A stretch of 64,000 nucleotides of DNA from contig JADNRZ010000006.1 in NCBI GenBank assembly GCA_015501605.1, forward strand, positions 1,488,001-1,552,000. Direction: 5' to 3'. Origin of the DNA: Panaeolus papilionaceus. Its lineage: Eukaryota > Basidiomycota > Agaricomycetes > Agaricales. Every line of letters begins with the position of its first letter. Within the stretch, counting starts at the first letter, position 1. The position numbers were made by a program, and so were the translations under genes. The notes beneath the pieces were generated by a model. The model searched no databases. It was not told the DNA's origin and saw only the letters and a program-made list of their open reading frames with translations. Shown here one piece after another: positions 58,465 to 64,000 of the stretch.

Positions 58465-58929
58465 ATGAAGATCAACCTTACGCTCGCACTTCTTGCCGTT
58501 TTTGTTACATCCATCACGGCCGCTCCCGCCCCTACTCCAGGAGATTTGTTGGAGCACTCGACTGAAGCGTCCAATGATGAGGAATTGTTCGGACCTTTGT
58601 GGAAGCTGGGAAAGCTTGTCTTACCGAAACTGATCAGCAAAGTTGCGAAGGCAGTTCCCTTGGTGTCGCTTCCTGCGCCAGTTAACCCGATACTTAATGG
58701 ATCTCCCGGGACAACAGGTGGACTTTCTTCCAACGATAGTAACGATAAACAGGATGGCGCGGATAACAATGACGACGATACCGACGGAGTCGGAGCGGGA
58801 GCGAAGCCTCAGGTCCAGGCGAAGCTGTCACCTCCTAAACCTCCAGCACCAGCAAGAAATCCCGTAGCACTCCGTCCTCCTCTGCCACTCCCGTTGTTGC
58901 TCGGAGCTCCCGGAAGACGCGCAGAGTAA
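58465..58929 (+). CDS. Small secreted protein with cationic amphipathic segment (154 aa)
   Basis: Single exon. Signal peptide MKINLTLALLAVFVTSITA with probable cleavage after residue 19. Next comes an acidic segment (residues about 27-40) with Asp and Glu, then a stretch LFGPLWKLGKLVLPKLISKV.. (about 41-64) that has five lysines, no acidic residues and alternating hydrophobic positions, as in cationic amphipathic helices. After it lie a Pro/Val-rich link, an acidic Asn/Asp-rich block (about 90-105) and a Pro-rich C-terminus ending GAPGRRAE. No cysteines and no known domain. The order signal peptide, acidic segment, basic helix recalls precursors of membrane-active peptides, but only by composition. 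Could equally be a wall or matrix protein. Confidence 0.6.
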   Translation: MKINLTLALLAVFVTSITAAPAPTPGDLLEHSTEASNDEELFGPLWKLGKLVLPKLISKVAKAVPLVSLPAPVNPILNGSPGTTGGLSSNDSNDKQDGADNNDDDTDGVGAGAKPQVQAKLSPPKPPAPARNPVALRPPLPLPLLLGAPGRRAE

Positions 58930-59074
58930 CTTTTAAAAGAGCCCCAGACTGCACCTTCCATCGGACTTTCGTACTCTTGCTTCCGGAGAATACATCTTTT
59001 GATATCATACACTATCTATACAAAATTTCTTATATTTGCTGCTTCGACGACGCACGAAGAAAATAATTCATTGA

Positions 59075-59943
59075 TTAATTGAAGAATATTTTCCATACCC
59101 TCGCCCTCGTTTCGACCAAGGTTCGGACCATCATCGCAAACGGAATGCGGCACTTTAACATACAATCAAAAAGGGTGATCATGACGATAATTGATGGTAA
59201 GAAGAAGATAGCACCTCCAACCAACGAAGCACGCGTGGCGTGAAGCACGTCGAAACCAATGCCCCCTATCTCCTTGACTCCAACAAATTTGAGCGACCCG
59301 GCGCCAGTAGGACCCATAATCGAAACGAAGATAATATACCGCAGGTAATGCCACAAGTAGTGGCTCAGGTCATAACGATAGGTTTGCATTCTGTGGATGT
59401 CCCCGAAAGTGGTGAGCTCATAGGTTCCAGTGTAGTAGCCACCCTCCCGAATCCCCTGACCCACACCAATCACTTGGTGAGAGTACGAGGAGCGCTCATT
59501 GGTTGTGTAGCTGTTATAACTAACCACAGACAGTGCTGAAGCTGATATCCAACTGCCAAGGGCCCCGGCGACAGTAGCGAAGACATTTGAAGCATACCCT
59601 TCATGGTTTGCGCGGAGGACAGCATGTCACCCTGTGCAATTGAGTGCGAGAAATGCGCAGAGTCAGCACACTCGTCGAGAATAACGAACGAAGCACTATA
59701 GTAGAACAACTTGAAGTACTTGCATTATAAACATACCAGGCACAACGCACAGGCAGCCCCACAGCACATTCTGGAGTCTATAGAACGATTAATCGACGAT
59801 CAACAGAGAGTCACGGCTATATTACGAGCTTACACGCCAATGAGATGCATGAGGAGCGTCATTCCGACGAGTTGAATCACTATCCAAGGGAAGATGATGA
59901 TATATTGCCACCATAGCCTAGTGACCTGGAGTTCGTTAGCCAT
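59075..59943 (-). CDS. Putative multi-pass membrane protein (splicing partly unresolved)
   Basis: Minus strand. The first exon starts at the ATG 59943 (MANELQVTRLWWQYIIIFPW..) and holds a long hydrophobic helix, ending ..LMHLIGV before a GT donor. A second short exon reads TPECAVGLPVRCAW. The last exon is clear from about 59600 to 59075 and contains ANHEGYASNVFATVAGALGS, a Tyr/Ser-rich loop, YLRYIIFVSIMGPTGA and GGAIFFLPSIIVMITLFDCM, with a basic tail. The join between exon 2 and the last exon is not settled: all simple choices meet a stop or leave frame, so an unusual splice or damage is possible. No family recognised. Confidence 0.4.
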
Positions 59944-60042
59944 GAATATAAATATGTGAGAGGGGGAGGTTCGTAGATTAAGATGATTGCTCTTGTTACA
60001 TTTTATGTCGTTTCACAGATGATAAAGATCATGAGCATATGT

Positions 60043-60053
60043 CATTCATGGCG
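60043..60053. repeat. Left target-site duplication (11 bp)
   Basis: CATTCATGGCG, identical and in the same orientation to 60741-60751, directly flanking both ends of the inverted-repeat element. Confidence 0.8.
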
Positions 60054-60740
60054 GGCATAGAGAAATTCCAGAGGCAGCTCGCGAGCATGTGTGCCACATG
60101 CGAGGCTATTTGCGAGCATATGTGGGAATTCAAGAGCAAGCTCCAGAGCACCATGCTCTTAGCGTTTTAATTGCTAACCTCGGGCTTTGTATTCATTGAA
60201 AATCGTCATTCCAGTCCAAATTTCTGTCATATTCAACATGGCACAGTCGTGAATAGTGTGTATAAACAATCTTAAAATAAAATGACTTTGTGTCTCCGGC
60301 CAGGACATAAATCAAATTCTCTTATGTTATATATATTTAATTTCACTCCTTTGCAATGGTCGTCTAGTATAAACGAAGCAAAATCGAAATGTGGTGTTAA
60401 AAAGTATGTGTGTCTGCAAGTCCTTGCGTGCCACTTGCGAGTACATGCAAGAAGCTTGCGAGCACAAGCGAGACCCTCGCGAACCATTTGCGAGTATAAG
60501 CGAGGACCTGCGAGCCATTTGCATGCATCCTTGCGAGCACATCCGGGAGAAACTCTTAAAGTATGACTTTGAACCAACAATAGGGGTGGTATTCTGTTGT
60601 ATAATGGCAGTCATTCCCGTATATACACATATTCTCATGACCATTAATTCATGACAAAACCAATACCTTCGAGGGGTGGTTTATACACCGTGGGAACTGG
60701 CACGCAAGCTCGCAAGCTGCCTCTGGAATTTCTACCTGCC
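60054..60740. mobile_element. Non-autonomous DNA transposon (MITE-like, 687 bp) with terminal inverted repeats
   Basis: The two ends are inverted copies of each other for about 43 bp (60054-60096 and 60698-60740 on the other strand). They start GGCA, share AAATTCCAGAGGCAGCT exactly, then GCGAGC and finally GTGCCA, with about seven mismatches in total. The insert is flanked by an exact 11-bp direct repeat, so the borders are known to the base. There is no transposase gene inside; open frames are short and overlapping. The interior has an AT-rich centre and clusters of a TTGCGAG-type motif near both ends. Long target duplications of 8-11 bp are typical of Mutator-like elements, which would make this a Mutator-type MITE; the family is an inference. 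Confidence 0.75.
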
Positions 60741-60751
60741 CATTCATGGCG
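60741..60751. repeat. Right target-site duplication (11 bp)
   Basis: CATTCATGGCG, the partner of 60043-60053. Confidence 0.8.
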
Positions 60752-61452
60752 ATGATCTGTTCACGCGACCAGGTCAACATCATAGTCACTTAACTCCCTA
60801 TTAATATACATCCCTTCACTGACAGAACCACGGAATGTGCATGTCGCTGGAAAAGGAAGTTGTAATATAATGACCTCCCATGCACTGAGGCATGCTTCTG
60901 AGGTTTTGGATTGAGGTGGGGCAGTGCACTGCTTGCCGTGATGGATGAGCATTACACATTATGTACACGGTTCGCTGCACTTTCCTCCCTCGTCGATGAG
61001 TTCGACAGTGCTTCCGCAAATTTCATGGGGGTATATGGCTCGAATATCTGCTTGATCTAACGGTGCCCCTATCTCAGTCCTTAATGGGTAACCAATAGTA
61101 TACACGAGTAACGCGACCACGTGGTAAACAATTAATCAATTTAATGTGGGAAATTGAGATGTTGTTTGGTTCCAGCACTCATCTTCTACTATTCAACTGT
61201 TGGGACTCAACCAATTTAACTTGAAGTTCGAGAGGTCGTATTCAAAACGGAGAAATTACTGAACTTGTTATCTTCATATGCATATCTCCATGCCGCCTGT
61301 ATCTTCCGTGACGTATTTCGTCTCCTTTTTCCGTTGTTGATGGACTCTGATGCTACCGTCATAATTGACAGAATGAGACCGCTCATCCGCCCGCTGTCGC
61401 AGGACACTGTGACATAGGGCAAAGTTTCTTATGCCCCGATATTTTAAACAGC
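60752..61452. other. Interval between the transposon and the FunK1 kinase
   Basis: About 700 bases. A plus-strand stretch at about 61226-61400 (FKTEKLLNLLSSYAYLHAACIF..) stays open for some 60 codons and could be an upstream kinase exon, but no ATG or safe splice was found, so it is not included in the kinase model. Confidence 0.35.
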
Positions 61453-64000
61453 TCCAAATTTGTGACCTGCACTCTGAATGACTTCCAAGCTCACTACTTG
61501 CCTTTTCTGCCCATGGACAATGAAATCGACCTGTGTGCTGACGCTCTCATTTCTGCTGGGCTCCTCAACAGCCATGGCACAACTGGGAGTGCTACGAGAT
61601 TCAGCAACCTTGGATGCCGTGGTGGTGAAACGGGGGGTTCAACCTTCATACCCCTACAAGATATTGCAGACGTCGTCCAACAGCAGCGGCTCTCTAGCCG
61701 CTGTTCGAATCCCTTCGTGTTGAAAACTCATTCCAACATCACATTACAGCCCAACGTGCTAGGGGATAACCACAAGGTTGATGCATGCCTGTCATGGGCG
61801 ATCAGAGGGGAGGACCTCATGAGTGGCAGAGCAATGCATGTTGCAAACGTCGTCGTTCCAATGATACTTGAGAATACCGACGGTACAAATGTAGCTATAC
61901 AGGTACGTTGATCTATTGCACTTTGTTAGCTGTGCTTTTCTGACGTCTGGGTCATATGGAGTGCAGAATTGCTCTCATATCTTATCAGCTGCCCACCATA
62001 TCATGCACAATGACGTTCGCAGAACATGGGTCTACGGCGCACGTCTTGCACTTCACATTCGCGATATCTTGACAGGCTAACCTCTGTTTTGTTACTTAGA
62101 TAACTATTGAAGGAGGTTGCATATCCCTCTGGTACTTCTCTCGCTCCCACTGCACGAAATCGCAGAGTTTTAGTTTCAAGAAGGTAAGTTGCAAGCGTCA
62201 ATTAATATGTAGCTGAAAATAATATACTCACTCTCGAGACCCAAACAGGAACCCAGGCGCCTAGTCTCGGTTCTCATCTCACTTCTATATGCAACCCGTC
62301 AGGAGCTTGGCTACGACGAGCGAATCACGCGTCTGTCCAGTCGTACCTACATATATGAGTTGCCACAGGGACAAGGCGAAGAGTCTGTATGGTTCAAAAC
62401 CATTGGTTCCCTATTTGAGCCCAGAACGCTCGAAATTTTTGGCAGAGCGACCCGGGTTTGGAGCGCCATTCAAATTGTTTCGAAGACCAACCCAACTCCA
62501 GTAGAGGGCGCCCATACTCTCGCACTCAAGGATGTTTGGCTCGATAGCAACGTGGAGACAGAGGCCGACCTACAGTGTCAACTTTTTGAAGATATCACTC
62601 GGTTTGCGCAATCTGATTGGCGGTCAGACCCTCGCCTCTCCCGTGGCGAACTGGTGCAGTCTGAAATCCTGCAGCAGCTCTCAACATATCTAGAGGGTGA
62701 CAAGTTTAAAGAGCTTTTTCTCTGCATTAAACACTTTAGTGCTGGCGCTCCTCTTAGGGCAGTATTGCAAGCAGTGTCGAATCCGTCCAACCTCTCTACC
62801 ACATCGCCTGAAGGTGCTCTCACTAAACCTACATTCGGTTCAATGTCCCAAAGGACGAGTCGTCGCCGCCCGTCATCAACTCGGATCAGCTCTAAACCAT
62901 GCGCACCTCATAACGTTGTCGCGCCATCGTCAGGAGAAGAATATCGTAAATATTGCGCCTTCATCTCCAAACGTAGATACTTCTTTGTTCAGGAGGACGT
63001 TTGCCAACCCATGCATGATTTGCCAACTTTTGGTGATGTTATTGACGTCCTGAAACAGACTATCATTGGTGAGATTCTTTCTTGCACGCGATGAACGTGT
63101 GTTAATTGTCCGTCGTAGCGCTCAAACTGATGTATTGTGCTGGCTGGGTGCACCGGGACATCAGCACAGGTAACATCCTTGCTATCTTGAAATCAGGCAG
63201 GTGGGTCGCCAAATTGGCCGATCTTGAATATGCCAAAAGATTTCCAACGTTCAAGGGCTCATCGGACACCAAAACCGTGAGTGCTACATGCCCTGAAACA
63301 TATACCTCTATTGAGATTTGTCCCCCTCGGTGTGTAGGGAACAATGTATTTCATGCCTGCAGAAATCAGAAGCGACGCCACTTACCATCGACCAACTGTT
63401 GATCTCGAGATGGCTCGCAAGACCGGAAGACTTGACGACGTTGCATCAACAGAGACGCATGTCATATACAACCCTCAGCACGATCTCGAGTCCGTCTGGT
63501 GGATTATTTTGTGGATTATCACTTGCTGCCTTGCACCTGATCTGCGTATATCTCATGCCAAGAGATATTTTTCCCACTCAGAAACTGCAACCAAACGTCG
63601 CAGGGAGCTCCTTGAGATAGGGGACGACCTGCTTTTCTCCGCTTTCTCGCAACAACTTTCGGACTTCGCTTTCGAGATGTGCCTTCTGGGCATTGAGATG
63701 CACCAGCTTTATCTCCAACGTGGGTCAAAAGGCGTAGTTGAGCAAGTGGAGGCGTATTCAGATATCCACCACAAGTTTTGGACACTTCTCATCAAACTGG
63801 ATGCTACCCGTGATCTATGGGCGGACATGAAGGTGTATGATCTGTCTCAGGGGGACCCTGGTAGTCGTGACGCCGATGACAAACCTTCTGATCCAGTAAC
63901 TATGGAACCTCTAAGCTCCTTGTCAGCGCCCTCCCAGAGGGAAGCAAGCCCTAGTCCCGCTCCAAGGCGCTCTGCAAAACTTGGAGGCTCAAACCAACTT
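61453..64000 (+). CDS. FunK1-type fungal protein kinase, 3' end outside the window
   Basis: Multi-exon gene cut by the window edge. Exons that can be followed: from about 61453 to 61908, 61968 to about 62037, 62101 to 62185, 62250 to 63069, 63119 to 63279, and 63340 to the edge (still open). The N-terminal region ends RRTWVYGITIEGG and WYFSRSHC, typical for FunK1 proteins. The kinase core has the catalytic loop WVHRDISTGNIL, the metal-binding DLEYAK in place of DFG, GTMYFMPAEI in the activation segment, and HDLESVWWIILWIITC in lobe C. FunK1 kinases are an expanded family in Agaricomycetes with unknown roles. The intron after WVYG seems to use a GC donor. The start codon is not fixed; the end shows a Ser/Pro-rich tail. 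Confidence 0.8.

Noticed and set aside
60282..60654. Four overlapping open frames on both strands inside the transposon
   Set aside because: They follow the TTGCGAG-type repeats and none has transposase motifs, so the element is treated as non-autonomous.
1..64000. tRNA, rRNA, CRISPR arrays and bacterial-type promoters or terminators
   Set aside because: Scanned for GGTTCGAATCC-type B boxes and regular spaced repeats; isolated partial matches did not fold into a tRNA and no array was found. Intron-rich eukaryotic genes make bacterial features unlikely.

Overview
The window comes from the nuclear genome of a filamentous basidiomycete, most likely an Agaricomycete. The genes are densely packed and broken by many introns of about 50-60 bases with GT..AG ends, often with tiny exons between them. 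The lineage is also suggested by the gene content: single-exon or one-intron F-box/LRR-like genes, a MYND-finger gene, a FunK1-type kinase and a Git3/cAMP-like 7TM receptor. No rRNA, tRNA, CRISPR array or bacterial-type operon was seen. All gene models were spliced by eye, and reading frame was checked across junctions wherever exon coordinates are given.

Layout. 0-1.2 kb: a decayed coding relic on the minus strand. 1.2-9.3 kb: an F-box-like gene, a bleomycin hydrolase, a secreted Gly/Gln/Asn-rich protein and, on the minus strand, a MINDY-family deubiquitinase. 9.7-14.7 kb, minus strand: a paraoxonase-like beta-propeller protein and a nine-exon 7TM receptor. 16-24.6 kb: a GH16 glycosidase, two F-box-like genes, a MYND gene and an F-box pseudogene. 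24.9-30 kb: an NCS1-type permease and a 2-oxoglutarate/Fe(II) oxygenase transcribed divergently from a shared 630-base region. 30.1-46.1 kb is a housekeeping block: RNase P/MRP subunit Rpr2/Rpp21, an MBIP-like protein, a small basic protein, CPSF73/Ysh1, a multi-pass membrane protein, Ctf4/AND-1, a mitochondrial rRNA-dimethylase-like transcription factor and an O-fucosyltransferase-like protein. 46.4-52.8 kb: a tandem family of three multi-pass membrane proteins, the third shortened and diverged. 53.4-58 kb: Cdc6 and a PhyH-type dioxygenase. 58.4-64 kb: a small secreted protein with a cationic amphipathic segment, a poorly resolved membrane protein, a 687-bp non-autonomous transposon with terminal inverted repeats and an 11-bp target duplication, and the 5' part of a FunK1 kinase that runs off the window.

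How the genes relate. The window holds two DNA-replication factors (Ctf4 and Cdc6) and RNA-processing factors (Ysh1 and Rpr2), several placed head-to-head over 200-235 bp promoters. The permease/oxygenase pair may be a small nucleobase or alkaloid uptake-and-oxidation module; this is inferred from gene order. The most unusual items are the inverted-repeat element at 60.05-60.74 kb, the secreted low-complexity protein at 5.6-7.5 kb, the peptide-precursor-like protein at 58.5 kb, a 7-nt exon in the receptor gene, and the polybasic CaaX tail on the deubiquitinase.
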